Notes under the pieces: model-generated
Told to the model about the DNA's origin: nothing
What the model saw: the letters and a program-made list of their open reading frames with translations, nothing else
Databases searched by the model: none
In this document: positions 42,842-54,071 of the stretch, piece by piece
Numbering within the stretch: position 1 is the stretch's first letter
How the letters are laid out: the number at the start of each line of letters is the position of its first letter
NCBI GenBank assembly: GCA_032433765.1
Contig: JAVIAB010000092.1
Span: 38,391,718-38,455,717, forward strand
Origin: Megaustenia siamemsis
Taxonomy: Eukaryota > Mollusca > Gastropoda > Stylommatophora > Ariophantidae
DNA: 64,000 nucleotides
Direction: 5' to 3'
Made by a program: the position numbers and the translations under genes

Positions 42842-45180
42842 CCATAGACCAAATTTCCGGTGCCAAACACGATTTCACCAGATATGAAAGAACTCTTGGC
42901 AGTCGAACAGTGAAAACAGCAGGTTGCATGTCTTTACCCTGTGAAGGTGAAGAATAATGAATCGCTGCCACCATGACACTAATCACTTTTGTGAAGTTCG
43001 TTACTGAGTGTCAGGCAAACGATAGAACTACAAATGGAATGTTCGAGTTCATTGGTGATGGTTCTACATGCAACTCATATGACTACTGCACTAGTCGTCC
43101 ACACTCTTTTCTGAGTCAAAAAAATTCAGCCTCCCCTATTTCCCTCCTGTAAGTGGACCTCATAAGTGTGATAGATACCGTTATGATGATCAGCGACTGC
43201 ATTAGACCAGATTAAAAGTGATACTTTTATTTCTTCATAATAGTCTTGGTCACACTATCGCGTCTGTAGTTTGTATAATAGAAGCCAATAGTTCTTGCTT
43301 CAATACACGTTTAGACAGTAGTGAATCCAATTATTTGAAACTTGAGACTGAAACAAATATAATGAAGGATAATGAGGAATTAATAGGTGTGAAATTACAA
43401 TTAGAATTTGCAATAATCAGTGCAAACCTGGAAATGACGCACATTATAATGGTTTCCTGCAGTTCAGAATGAGAATGCAACCTAGAATTCCCACATCTGT
43501 GACAGGATGCCTGTTGGTATTCACGTGTTATTTTTTATTTTTCCCTGTTTGAGTGCATGTATCTTTGAAAGAACTGTTCAAACAACCCCATGTAATAAAT
43601 GCGTGTTTATTAATTTTTTTTACATTCATATGGACTACAACTGCTCAAATATCAATCGCTGTTACTATTATCTGTTGTTCAACGTTGCAAGCATACTGTT
43701 TTGTATAGGTTTGTGCAGTAGTTATAAATGGAACATGAGAACAATATTTGGGCTGCACATTAGTTGTTTCATTACTGCTCAACCATTTGGATTTTGCGGA
43801 GTGAGCCATACAAAAATAACAATATAATTTGAATTAAGAAATTTTAATAGAAATACTTAAAATACTTGTCCAAGTTGGTAAAAGTTTGTAAAGGTGAAGG
43901 TCAAGTACGAGATTTGAATCGGCGTCTTAGCATGCGTGTTTTCACCAATATGTGCTCGGTCACCAACCCAGAAGTGTTCGGAAACTTCTGGAAAGTGCTT
44001 CAAGCATCGAAACTCACGATGCAAGGCGGCATTCCTCACCTTCCCATAGTACTACACTGGTACCCATTTCTGCCAGCGGCTGGGTCGACCGCGGGGGTTC
44101 GATGGGATGTTCGATGTCCGAATATCGGTAGCCGAAAAAAGTTTGTACTAAATAGTATTGGTTTAAATCCTTGTAGGACTGCTTTTTTTCCCAGTGCATC
44201 ATTATGTATTAGCAGTATCATTTATTTTGTGTTTAGTCCAAGGGTTCATTCTCAATAAATAGTTGCTTATTTAATGTTTCCTAGGAGTATTGAGCCTTTG
44301 AGCTGTTAGTATCAGGTGTCGACATAATGTGTTCGATTGTATTCTAAGGCCGAGTTTTTGATGCTGTGAACTGCATAGGCTTTTTTTCTTCTAAACATTT
44401 TCCAAAGTTAGAGAATTTAGAACTTGTCTATAGAAGCAGATCTCGCCAATGCGGAGACTATGGATATCATTATCTTGTTAATCAGTCTGTTTCGTCAACA
44501 TTATTAGGAACACGACGCAGTGGTGAAGTGAGATCTTAATTAGCTTTTGGCCGCTGATACTACCAGCGATTGTCGTTCCTGTGTGGATGTAGGAAACGTC
44601 TGTCTAGAAATTAAAACTCAGTTCATTAAGACAAACATGTATAAAGGAAACCCACAAATTAAGTTTGCTTGTGTCACATAAACATTGCAGCGAGATTATT
44701 TGTTGTTATGTGACAGGAAATAAAAGGGCGGCCTATAAGAAAAGACATCTTCTCTCAGGTTTAATTATGATCTTTAATACTGTTGTACATGTTTCACTTT
44801 CACACGTTGACACATGTAACAAGAAAATAATGGAAATAGTTCAAAGTTTAGAAACTAATTATTGCTTATAAAAATACTGGTATTATTTCATTTCTATCGT
44901 TAAAAAAACAACTAATTACTGCCACAGTATTTGAAGTGGTAAAATAAACTAATTAACTATTATTTATGCAAGAACGAGATATTTGTTACTTGATACCAAA
45001 ACCATGTAAAAACATAAAACTTTGCCATTTTCATTCGTCGAGTGTAATTAACAACACAAATGAAATTACTCCGAGAGGGAAGAACAAGTTTCGGAAACAA
45101 CAGAAATACATAATTTGTCTCAGTGATGAACCGACAATCCATTTCCAAAAATGCTGACAATCGTAATTTAGACAATCCTC
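42842..45180. other. unassigned DNA
   Basis: A long stretch with no gene that I can support. ORFs of 84-130 codons (43218-43472, 43507-43827, 43866-44258) have no recognisable motif. A segment with mixed base composition at 43870-44180 includes a B-box-like GATTCAAATC on the minus strand, too weak to call a SINE. Confidence 0.4.
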
Positions 45181-45182
45181 TA

Positions 45183-45635
45183 CTTCTTCTTCTTTTCTCT
45201 TATCACTGATACCTAAAAGGTGTCGTGGTTTATATCATTTGTTGTTCTTGAGCTGCTCGAACTGTCTGAGTTAGTGATTTTTCCTTTGTTGTTACATGTC
45301 TCTGTCACTTCATCTATCCATCTTCTTCTGGGTCTTCCTCTTGGTCTTTTTCCATGCATTCACGAGAAGAACGTCCTTAATGGTGATTGGTGAGGATCAA
45401 TTCTGACCAGATGGCCAAACCATTTAAGTTGTTGTTGTTCTATATATTCTTGGCAGGGTTTTGTTCCTACCATTTTTCTTATGGTTTCGTTTGGTATTCT
45501 ATCTTTTCTTGTGTTGTTTGTTACTTTTCTCCAAGCATATCATCTCACATGTATTGATCTTTCTTAAATGTGATTTAGAAAGGGTCCATGTTTGACTTTC
45601 ATAGCACAAAGTTGGTATGAAAATGCTATTTATCA
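45183..45635 (-). mobile_element. family C LINE, C-terminal end
   Basis: Minus-strand copy closely matching 39806-40217 over its whole length: the GAAGAAGAAG tail (45183-45195), GGTATCAGTGATAAGAG, CCAAGAGGAAGACCCAGAAG, TGGTTTGGCCATCTGGTCAG, and beyond the truncation point of the other copy (ACTTTGTGCTATGAAAGTC, about 45600). Small indels break the frame. No TSD was resolved. Confidence 0.82.
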
Positions 45636-46464
45636 TTTGTTGTTTAGCTGGTATAGAAATGTTTGGATGTTTTATCAATGGTGAAAGCTGATATGTGACA
45701 GGTAATAATTTACATTGCTTATTTCATGACTGATTTGCAAATAATTTTAAATCCGTTAAATGTAATATTAAATACACATATTTGAAAAAACTACACTACA
45801 TTTGATCTTAATGAAACGGCTAAAACAGGTGAGAAAACTTTTTTTATACAGATTAGAAAATCGAAGAGAAATGTTGGAAGTAAAATTATAAATAAATTAG
45901 ATGCCTTATCTCATTAATGCACCGGAAATGAACTGTACCTTTCTTTTGACCACCTACAATTGACAGTTAATCTGTAGAGTGGATTTACTGTCCACTTAGC
46001 GATCTCTCTCTACCTCGCACGAAGACAAACAAAGAAACATGTTTATTTTATTGAAACAATATACACGGACACTTGTTTTACAATATTTGATGAATAACAA
46101 GAATCATCTTTACTGCATTTATCCGATTTCTGGGACCTGCCGAAAGGGAGGGGCAGGTGGCTATAAGACTGGATTATATAGGCTACTCTAATTGAATAAT
46201 TTCAGTTATTGAACACGTTAGGAAAAATAGAGAAAAGAACATTCTGTGTGTGAATGTGAACATTGTCTTGTTTGTTATCACACTGATGAGTCGAATAAAT
46301 TAAACAATGTGGTAAAAGTTAAGTGAAAAACAAATGTTCATTGGTAGGTTGATTAGCTTCTACCTCATTATCAGCCCGTTGTCATTATTAAGATCTTTGA
46401 GCATTATACTAATCAATGATAAGAGCAATGAAGAAACCACTTAAATTGAGGTATTAAGTTATCT
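45636..46464. other. unassigned DNA
   Basis: AT-rich and gene-free. Confidence 0.5.
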
Positions 46465-46590
46465 GTCATCATCATTATTGCACTCCGAACATGTCTGTAG
46501 GTGCTTAGATCCCCGCCTCAGCAAGTCCCGCAGTGTCCAGTGCTGTGTTGGTTAATAAGTATTCGTATACGCCCACTACGCCACATTAAA
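46465..46590 (-). mobile_element. family R LINE, 3' scrap
   Basis: About 120 bp matching the family R 3' end on the minus strand (CACTGGACACTGCGGGACTT, GCTGAGGCGGGGATCTAAGC, TGTTCGGAGTGCAATAATG). The tail repeat has decayed. Confidence 0.75.
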
Positions 46591-46619
46591 ATGGAACGTG
46601 AAGTCGAATTCCATCACAG

Positions 46620-47036
46620 TATAATCTCTCTACAGTGATCATCTAAATACCTCTCTATCGTGATCATCTAAATATCTCTCTATCGTGATCATCTAAATAT
46701 CTCTCTATCGTGATCATCTAAATATCTCTCTTTATCTAATCATCTAAATATCTCTCTATAGTGATCATCTAAATATCTCTCTATAGTGATCATCTAAATA
46801 CCTCTCTATCGTGATCATCTAAATATCTCTCTATAGTGATCATCTAAATATCTCTCTATAGTGATCATCTAAATATCTCTCTATAGTGATCATCTAAATA
46901 TCTCTCTATAGTGATCATCTAAATATCTCTCTATAGTGATCATCTAAATATCTCTCTATAGTGATCATCTAAATATCTCTCTATAGTGATCATCTAAATA
47001 TCTCTCTATAGTTATCATCTAAATATCTCTCTATAT
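46620..47036 (+). repeat. 25-bp minisatellite, about 16 units
   Basis: Unit GTGATCATCTAAATATCTCTCTATA, with a 25-bp period exact across 46861-47010 and variants (ATCGTGATCATC, TTTATCTAATCATC) in the left half. The right half is more homogeneous, which suggests recent expansion there. Each unit contains the palindrome TGATCA. Confidence 0.95.
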
Positions 47037-47579
47037 TGGCGTCAGTGAAAGTTTGTCAACACAGCAGCGACACTTCTATATCAGACTGGTTCTATTTGCT
47101 ATCTCTTAAAACCTCTCAAAATTTAACAAAAATTACCACATTTAAACTATGGATAAACAACAGCAAATTATAACTGTAGGTAGAGACTGTGAAGAATTGA
47201 AATTGTAACAAACTATAACTATTTAAGATTTGTAGTAACTAACAATGACGACTGCCAGATGTAGAACACACGAAGTAGAATACATGAATAACTTCAATAC
47301 AAACAATTACATTCTATGAATAACATGTGACACAGATACCAGCTAGACAATACATTTAAAATTACTGATGGCATATATCGTCCCAATAGCAACATATTGT
47401 TGTGAATCAAGCATAGTCACGCAAACAACACAGTAGAAAACTAACTGATTAATTCAAAATAAAATGTTACTGAAAAATCCTTACAATACCGTGGGTAATG
47501 AAAAAGAGAAATGAAGATATACTACAAAACTTAAGCATTCAAATGAACCGGCGCAATTAAACACCACTCAACAGAGAAT
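47037..47579. other. unassigned DNA
   Basis: Nothing is recognised. The start of the LINE target site TAAATGTTCT lies at 47580. Confidence 0.5.
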
Positions 47580-47589
47580 TAAATGTTCT

Positions 47590-48190
47590 CATCATCATCA
47601 TCATCATCATCATGTGCCTTACCGGTTGGCGTAGGTGATCATGTCCCTTCACAATCTTCTATCTACAGTGCATCGTATCAGTTCTGTTGTTGACTGTTTT
47701 CCATGCCATGACACCAAGCTATCCAGTATTTTCTCTCTTTGTCGTCCGTGATCTCTCCTTCCTTTTGTTTTGCCAGTTGTTACCAAGTATTCCAACTTTC
47801 CTCTTCTCATGATGTGCCCGAAAAATGTTGATTGCTTCTTTCTGATGTTTTTTAAGAGCTCCCTTTTGTGATTGTTCATGATTATTCCAGGCAATTTAAG
47901 AAGGTAGTTTGCCATTCCTTTCCTTCTCGGCAGTGACTGTACTAGTCGGAGATCGCAGCCATTGTCTCTATACATGAGATCCTCTGCCTGCCATCGCGGC
48001 GTGGGGACCATAACCGGCACTACTTGTCGGCTGCTCCTACAACACCATCCACCACCTGCTCCAATGGCTTCACATAACCCTGATAGGGGGCTGAACGGGA
48101 GCTCCACCTTGCCGAGGGGTGTCCCGAAGACTAGCGGAGGAAAGGAGACGTTTTACTCCTCCTTTGGTAGGGCAGAACTCTACCCTGCTA
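47590..48190 (-). mobile_element. short LINE derivative: 5'-like segment fused to A2 3' end
   Basis: A 10-bp duplication TAAATGTTCT (47580-47589 and 48191-48200) encloses about 600 bp. The left 290 bp is the A2 3' end on the minus strand (KKQSTFFGHIMRRGKLEYL, TTGKTKGRRDHGRQREK, TGATGATGA tail). The right 310 bp is GC-richer (GCCGCGATGGCAGGCAGAGG, CACTGCCGAGAAGGAAAGG, CGGCAAGGTGGAGCTCCCG) and unlike any post-RT LINE sequence in the window. A single 152-codon frame (48107-47649) crosses the join. The whole RT is missing. This looks like a LINE reduced to its two ends and then mobilised as a unit, as RIME derives from ingi. Alternatively, an older GC-rich segment lies beside an A2 fragment and the duplication is fortuitous. 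Confidence 0.6.
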
Positions 48191-48200
48191 TAAATGTTCT

Positions 48201-48480
48201 ACATAATACAATGACCACGTCAAAAGACTCATCAGGCTAGAAAAAACAACAATAATGGATGCCATAGTTCCAGGAAGACAAGATCGTGGCAGACCTAGAG
48301 ACAGGTCGATTCAAGGCATCACTGAGGCCTTGAACATGACAACAGAAGAAGAGGGAGATCTGCTAGGCGAAACAGCTTCTTTCAGATGGGAGTTGAGGCA
48401 AAGAAACGCAAATGAATACATAAAAATGCGAAGCTGCAGTAAAGCTAAATGTGAGGGAGAACTGAAAACAATATATAAAT
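48201..48480 (+). mobile_element. LINE C-terminal module, family uncertain
   Basis: The frame from about 48212 reads NDHVKRLIRLEKTTIMDAIV, PGRQDRGRPRDRSIQGITEA, LNMTTEEEGDLLGETASFRW, then ANEY. This is the generic post-RT module of LINEs (HV...L...G.R.RGRPR..W), without a stop for about 75 codons, then a TATATAAATACC / T-run end. It does not match families A, B or C closely enough to assign. Confidence 0.6.
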
Positions 48481-48554
48481 ACCACACCTTTTTTTCTATT
48501 TTTTTTTTCAATTCTCCCTTCTTTCAGACGGGATGTAATGAGTGCAACGTGCTG

Positions 48555-48735
48555 CAAATTATGCACTATAGGGAATATCATACAAACAATCTTGTGTGTT
48601 TTTCTATGATAATGATGCATTTGAAAGGTGAAGTAGGCGGTATCACAAGCCACCACACTCTCAAAGAAAAATGAGGTACTATTTAAGGCTGAATGAAACT
48701 ATCAGTCGTGGATCGGGATACCCAGAAGACTCAGA
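48555..48735 (-). mobile_element. family S SINE, old diverged copy
   Basis: It aligns by eye with the minus-strand SINE: ACTATAGGGAATAT, GGTGAAGTAGGCGGTATCAC, GAGGTACTATTTAAGGCTGA, AGTCGTGGATCGGGAT. Divergence is high and the ends are eroded. Confidence 0.6.
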
Positions 48736-48789
48736 TCTTCCATCTGTGTCCAACGTGGGGAGCCACGGGGTAGATCTGACCAGAGAGTG

Positions 48790-48985
48790 CTGAAATCTGA
48801 ACTCACTAAGGTAGAAGTATGAACTTACTAAGGTAGAAATCTGAACTCACTAAGATAAAAATCTGAACTCACTAAGGTAGAAGTATGAACTTACTAAGGT
48901 AGAAATCTGAACTCACTAAGATAAAAATCTGAACTCACTAAGATAGAAATCTGAATTCACTAAGGTAGAAAACTGAATTCACGAA
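48790..48985 (+). repeat. 22-bp tandem repeat, about nine units
   Basis: Units of GAACTCACTAAGGTAGAAATCT with variants (GTATGAACTTACTAAGG, AAGATAAAAATCT). A two-unit block appears duplicated as a higher-order repeat. Confidence 0.9.
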
Positions 48986-48999
48986 TTAAAGATCAGATG

Positions 49000-49420
49000 A
49001 AATGCTTCTCCTACCAGTGCAGGTCTGGGTTAAAACAGTTCACAATCATCCCATAAGTCCTGGGGCAAGCCATGCGAGTAAGAGTCGCTAACCAAGCTCT
49101 TTCAGCAGGGAAGGGCATCCCTGAAATCAAACCACTCATGCCTAGCAGTTACCATCGCGAGATGAAACGGCTACGGGAGAACATCCAGACAAAAAGCGTG
49201 AGCAGGGGGGGGGGGGGGGGGGGCTCAACACCCCTGGTCGGTATTAACCCGACGAGAAGGAAAATACCAACGTCAATCAAAATTTAGCCTGACGATGTTG
49301 GAGTATGTCAGCCACGGCACAGGTTTAGACCTAAAATCAGGACACGTAAGCATATACAAATATCGACCATGCGTGCGACTGCTTACCTTTTATTATAATA
49401 TTGACCTCATCCCTCCATCT
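49000..49420 (+). other. less AT-rich coding-like segment with a G19 run
   Basis: A 71-codon ORF (49072-49287) runs through GKGIPEIKPLMPSSYHREMK, a poly-Gly stretch from a run of about 19 G (49205-49223), and INPTRRKIPTSIKI. Composition and style resemble the 5' region of LINE elements in which ORF and leader precede the endonuclease, but no diagnostic motif follows. Function is not assigned. Confidence 0.35.
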
Positions 49421-49880
49421 TGATGCTGGACAAAAAGTCCAGTTTTTATGATCAAACGATTTGAATGTTGAAGAAGCAGAATTGTCAGGAACACATTATA
49501 ACGGGCCAAAACGTACGCCAACGTAAAAACAAGACTTTCCTATATTGAATTATAACAGAACAAATGTATAAGGTTTAAATTATTACATTTTTAAAAAATG
49601 TCAATAGCAGACGCGCGACTAATGATAAACAATTTCAAGCATCGTTTTCTTGTTGTTTATCTGTTATCTGTTTAAGACACAAGGCGGGAGAATTGATGAG
49701 CAAGGTATAAATATTGTTCGACAGGTGTGTTCAATAGAGCACATTTGCAACCAGGGAAAGAATGAGTATAAGTGTGTAATTAGAGTGGAATACGTCCTTT
49801 CCTGCAGTTATCACAATGGGCAGACGATGTAGACAACAAACACCCCTTGGTCACTGAGACATAAATGCATGCTTTTAAAT
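49421..49880. other. unassigned DNA
   Basis: Nothing is recognised; AT-rich. Confidence 0.5.
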
Positions 49881-49884
49881 TCAA

Positions 49885-50330
49885 GAATACTTCTGAGAGC
49901 AACGCAGTCGTTTACACAGATGGGTATGTTATTTGCAAGAAAATATGGAGCTGGTAGGGGATGACAGCATGAGATGGAAACATAATCTACGAAAGACGAC
50001 AGTTGCGTTTTCGCATTGACTGCAAATAGTTTGACCATGGGAACAATAGGTATCACTAAAGCACTGACATAGATTGAGGCACAGACTACCCGATGTTCGT
50101 TTCCTCAAAGAAACAATTAGTATTATCAGAAAGATCGCAATTGGTTGCTTGGATCGCTGGCGGCGATTAGTCTCTAGGGTGGTCATTTCTAACAAAAGTC
50201 TGCTTTAATTTTAGGCCAGGACACGCAGGTGTAACAGTTAATGATCATGGTGACAGACTTGCCAGTTAGGCTTATGTTGAGTGTGGAAGGTATTGGACCG
50301 TATTGACATTCTAAACGCACTCAGGGACCC
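49885..50330 (+). pseudogene. decayed RNase H domain of a LINE
   Basis: A relic with many stops. Its RNase H landmarks remain in order: NAVVYTDGYVI (first Asp, about 49905), a middle part with no clear Glu, VLSERSQLVAW (about 50130), and GHAGVTVNDHGDRLAS (about 50220-50268), the final His/Asp loop. The intact version at 11.8-12.8 kb has IYTDGS and HAGVRGNERADRLAS at the same spacing. The middle of this copy differs, so it may be another RNase H LINE rather than family R itself. It is not functional. Confidence 0.65.
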
Positions 50331-51947
50331 TGGACAAAAAAAATAAACTTTAAAAAAGACGTTTAATCCGCAACCATGAATAGACTGCACGAATATGACA
50401 GCACGATGCGACATGCTGTAAACGTGGTTGTTACCGGTGTTATAAATGTAACGTTATAGATGTAACGTTATAAATGTAAACGGGGCCTTACGCGCCGTTA
50501 TATACTGGCTTGAGAATGTACACACTGTTGTAAACCTGTGATTGTAACAGGGTTGTACACCTTTGTACACCGGCCTTTGTAACTGGAAGAGCGCTTTAAA
50601 CTCGAGGGAGCGCTTATGTAGATTCCTCATAAAGGCGTGTCGTCGTAAATATCTGGTTCTCCCACCCGCAACAACCCCAGCTTCGTCTATCGACACAGCG
50701 TATGTACTCGTTCTTGGTTAAACTTGATAATTACTTGTCTTGGTCGCTCACTCTGCCTTCAGTGACTCGACTCATTCGTTATAAAGACTGTCAATAATCG
50801 TACTTCGCGTTGGTTTAGTTCAATCCTTAAGTTGGACTGCAGTACCACTGTCCACTTGAAATTTACTGCACATGGCAGTCTCTCATAAAAATGAACATCA
50901 CAACTTTATTGGCAAAGTTCACACAATAACAATACATCAAATATCCAGCAGTCTAACATCACCGCTCGGTTATTCACTGTAATTGCTAAGGAATAATGAA
51001 TTATAGACTAACTCTGGCAAACAATATCATCACCTTTCTTGTCCTTCACTAAAAACACTCCTGACTACAATGAGCGGTTGCTCAATTTACTACATCTTCC
51101 TAGTTGTTTGGAAATTCCGCCCTATCTAACTAAAAATTAGCTTTTGCTCATGTGCGTCTATAAGGCTGCACGCGTCGTAGCCACTTCTACTCCCTAGCTT
51201 AAGCGTAAATCACTTCTGGGGTTCTTTCTAATCATTACTTACTTACAGTGAGCTTAGGCTGATATGCGGCCATAAGGCTACACGCCTAGCGGCATTGCCG
51301 CTTCTATTCCTTAGCTACATGTGAATTTCTCTATGAAGCTGTTTCTAATCCCCTGCAGGCGCTTAAATCCCTTGCCCCTCAGACAATCAACAACCACTTC
51401 CTTAATTTCCTATCCAATGGATTCTCTTAACATCATCCCCTCTATTTCACTCACTTCCCCATGTTTGTCACCTATCTCCACAATCACGAGATTCTCCTCT
51501 CTCACCCAAACAACAGTTCTACTCAGAATTCTCGGGAGTGTCACTTCCCCACACGTACTGTGTTTCTCAACTCTCTCCTTACCGTCCCCTACTCTCTTTC
51601 TTTCCTTACATTCACCTTTACTCCTATCAATGCCAGACGGGAGCGTCACTCAGGAATCCAAAGAAAACCTGTCAACCGACACAAAACTGATGCCGCTGGT
51701 CGCTGCACGTTGAGGGATATAATCCTGACGTGATCTGCTCACTTATTGACTATTTCAATATTCAGTGAGAATGATCTTTCGGCAAAACTAAACTGAACAG
51801 AAAATTTACGTGTCAGAAAATATGTTGAGAGACAATATTGTAGTCATCAAAAGAACATTGAACGAGGAGAAAGAAGTACAAGCAGTTGTTAGAGCTGAAA
51901 CGCATTTAAAGAAACTCGTTGGATACTATTTAATTTGGAGTCGTCAA
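50331..51947. other. unassigned DNA with minor repeats
   Basis: No gene can be supported. A 17-19 bp motif TATAAATGTAACGT recurs three times at about 50440-50480. Two diverged copies of a segment of about 90 bp (GCGTCTATAAGGCTGCACGC and GCGGCCATAAGGCTACACGC) lie at 51145-51240 and 51258-51352. A 130-codon ORF (51321-51713) and overlapping reverse ORFs lack motifs. Confidence 0.45.
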
Positions 51948-52197
51948 TCAGTGAAAAATTAAATAGGGGGGTCGCAAAAGGAAGGATGAAAGGAAGGGTC
52001 CCATAATGTACGATAAAAACGAGAAATAGAGTAACAGAGAAAGAGGGTATGGGTGGCAAGGGGTGGGGTGAAGAACAGCAGGAGAGGTAATAAAGATAAC
52101 GCAGGAAGAAATAATGCTGTACACAGGAAAGAAAAGGAAAGGAGACAAGTGATTAAAGAAAAGAGTGAAAAGAGTTTAAACCTCTCGGTTGGAGAGT

Positions 52198-52440
52198 GCC
52201 AAAACTGGCTACAAATCAGTTCTCCAAAGAGAAACGACTGTGGTTATCAGCTATAACATTGAATGCGATTCTGGCACTGATGTCTCATCCCATTTCAGAT
52301 CGCCAGGCCATAACACCTCCGAGAACTCCTGGCTTCTGGCATCATTTCTTGTTCCCCTGATACCCACAGTCGGTTTGCATTTGAGAACCGTCTCATAGCT
52401 TTTTTAAACACTTTTGTCCAACCGAGAGGAATAAACTGTT
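52198..52440 (+). pseudogene. GIY-YIG endonuclease end of a Penelope-like element
   Basis: Frames here read VSSHFRSPGHNTSENSWLL (about 52285-52340), then ENRLIAFLNTFVQPRGIN (about 52385-52435) and a stop. SSHFRSPGH parallels SSHFNSPDH in the 9.8-10.2 kb copy, and a final FE.RLI...L.P.G.N segment is typical of the C-terminus of Penelope-like proteins. A frame shift separates the two parts, and the catalytic GIY and YIG strands are absent. It is a truncated remnant. Confidence 0.65.
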
Positions 52441-52474
52441 TTCTTTAAACACTGGTCTCCTCTCATTTCGTGAC

Positions 52475-52610
52475 CTATCTTCTTCCCTGCGTTATCTGCA
52501 TTACCTCTCCTGCTCTTCTTCCCCCTTGCCACTCCTATCTTCTTCCCTGCGTTATCTGCATTACCTCTCCTGCTCTTCTTCCCCCTTGCCACTCCTATCT
52601 TCTCTCGTCT
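52475..52610 (+). repeat. 60-bp tandem duplication in the right arm
   Basis: The segment CTATCTTCTTCCCTGCGTTA ... CTTCCCCCTTGCCACTC occurs twice without visible differences (52475-52534, 52535-52594) and starts a third time. The left arm has it once, so this is a recent local duplication. Confidence 0.92.
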
Positions 52611-52705
52611 ATCATCCTTTTCTCGTTATTATCGCATCCTAAGGGGCACATACTTTCATTCTCCCTCATCAGGCCATCTTTCTAATTATGGTTTTTCACT
52701 GTTTG

Positions 52706-53083
52706 GTTCCTTCAGGTCCAATTAAATCCTGCCTGCCCTATTGATTAATAATCGTATTACCAATATCTACGTAAATCCTGACGACCGTTTCTTTCCGCCA
52801 TTTTTAGATCAGTGTTTGGTTTTCGTGCTTGGATTTCTTTGTTTAATTAGTAAGTTTTTTTTTTTGTTATATCTGACAAAAGCATTATGCCAAAAGGGTG
52901 TATTTGGTCTTGTCTTTCTATTAGTTCAGCTGCTTCTTTCCGTTTTATGTTTATTTGACACATTATAAGAAATAGATTGATAGAACAAATTCAAAGACAA
53001 CATTGCCATTATTTAAAATTTAGCTTTCTTCAAAATGTCTCAAGGAGAATATGCACTTGTTAGTTATACTTCATCATTTGTAA
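52706..53083. other. unassigned DNA
   Basis: No feature beyond a T run at 52856; the ORF at 52741-52968 is hydrophobic but unrecognised. Confidence 0.45.
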
Positions 53084-53095
53084 CGTACAGACGCA

Positions 53096-54059
53096 TCATC
53101 ATCATCGAGGGCCATCTCCGCAACGAAGGTTGGCTACCATGGATCGCCATTTCACTCTGTTTCTTGCTTTGATGGTGCAGGTTGTCATAGATTGACTTGT
53201 TCATTTTTTGATGTTACTCGTCCATGTTAGTCTTGGTCTGCCTATGCCTCTTTTACCTTGTATTTTCCATTTCAATATTACTTTTAGTAGGCTGTTGTGT
53301 CTCCTAACGTGGCCCAACAATTTCATTTGTCTTGTTCTAATTGTGTTTAGTAGTTCTCTTTTTATTTTTAGTTGTTTTAAAACTTCATCGTTTATTTTCT
53401 TTTCTTTCCATCCAATTCTACCTATTCTTCTATAAATCCACATTTCAAAGGCTTTATTTTTCTGTTCTGTTTTCTTCTCTAATCAAGGGGTAGGGTTCGA
53501 TCGCAACCGACGGCTTCCGATTTCACCCAGCCTTAAAAGGATACCGGATTTTTTTCTGGGAAAGTAAAGCGGCGCGGGCGTAATTCCGACCACAATACCC
53601 CAAAAATCATGTGCCGAAGATCTGTTAAATTTATGGTCACTAACACCATGTTCCCTATACGCCGCCACTTGGCGTGACGGGGCTACTTTACTTTTTTTTA
53701 TTGTCTAGTGCCCATGTTTCTGCAACATGCAGGGATTTTGAGAAGATTTTGCTATTCTTAGTTTCAGTCCTGCTGTTATTTTGTTGTTGTTAGTATATTT
53801 TTCATGGCATTAAAATTACTTTTTGCCATACCTATTCTTTTGTTTATTTCAATTTTGCATTTTCCATCACTGGTTATAGTATGTCCAAGGTAGTTGTAGC
53901 GCTGAACTGTCTCCAGATGTATTCCTTCAATTGTGATATTTATTTGTAGGTCTTGAGAATTTTCTTTGTTTATGATCATAGTTTTAGTCTTTTTGATATT
54001 CATATCTAGTCCATATTTTTTGCTTGTTATGTTTATCAATTAAGCAATTGCTTACAGTG
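53096..54059 (-). mobile_element. family A3 LINE, 5'-truncated, carrying a SINE
   Basis: Minus-strand copy with a TGATGATGATG tail at its left end and a perfect 12-bp duplication CGTACAGACGCA at 53084-53095 and 54060-54071. It encodes SKKYGLDMNIKKTKTMI and VQRYNYLGHTITSDGK (87 codons, 54039-53776), is split by a SINE, and continues with WIYRRIGRIGWKEKK, MKLLGHVRRHNSLLKVILK and KRGIGRPRLTWTSN (80 codons, 53443-53201). The RT core is missing. Few other disruptions are visible, so it is fairly young. Confidence 0.93.
53484..53699 (+). mobile_element. family S SINE inside an A3 LINE
   Basis: A 5'-truncated SINE starting just before the B box (GGGTTCGATCGCAACC) and ending GTGACGGGGCTACTTTAC plus T run. 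Flanking LINE sequence resumes at once (TTGTCTAGTGCCCATG). The duplication is imperfect, about TTCTCTAAT against TTGTCTAGT. Confidence 0.88.
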
Positions 54060-54071
54060 CGTACAGACGCA

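Larger units (their letters stand above)
51948..52705 (+). mobile_element. Penelope-like fragment between inverted terminal repeats
   Basis: A left arm (51948-52197) and an inverted right arm (52410-52705) of 250-290 bp match over most of their length: CAGTGAAAAATTAAA against AGTGAAAAACCATAATT, ACGATAAAAACGAG against GCGATAATAACGAG, GGCAAGGGG...GCAGG, AGGTAATAAAGATAACGCAG against GTAATGCAGATAACGCAG, and CCTCTCGGTTGG at the inner ends. Between them is the end of a GIY-YIG protein. Inverted terminal-repeat arrangements are known for Penelope elements. No TSD was resolved. Confidence 0.65.

Noticed and set aside
43866..44258. 130-codon ORF as a host gene
   Set aside because: No motif, no homologous copy in the window, no splice-site pattern and composition like its surroundings. 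The same verdict applies to 43507-43827, 51321-51713 and 55320-55664.
46620..47036. CRISPR-like array of regularly spaced repeats
   Set aside because: The repeats are contiguous with no unique spacers, the context is eukaryotic and no cas-like gene is present. The same holds for the satellite at 58.9-63.1 kb.
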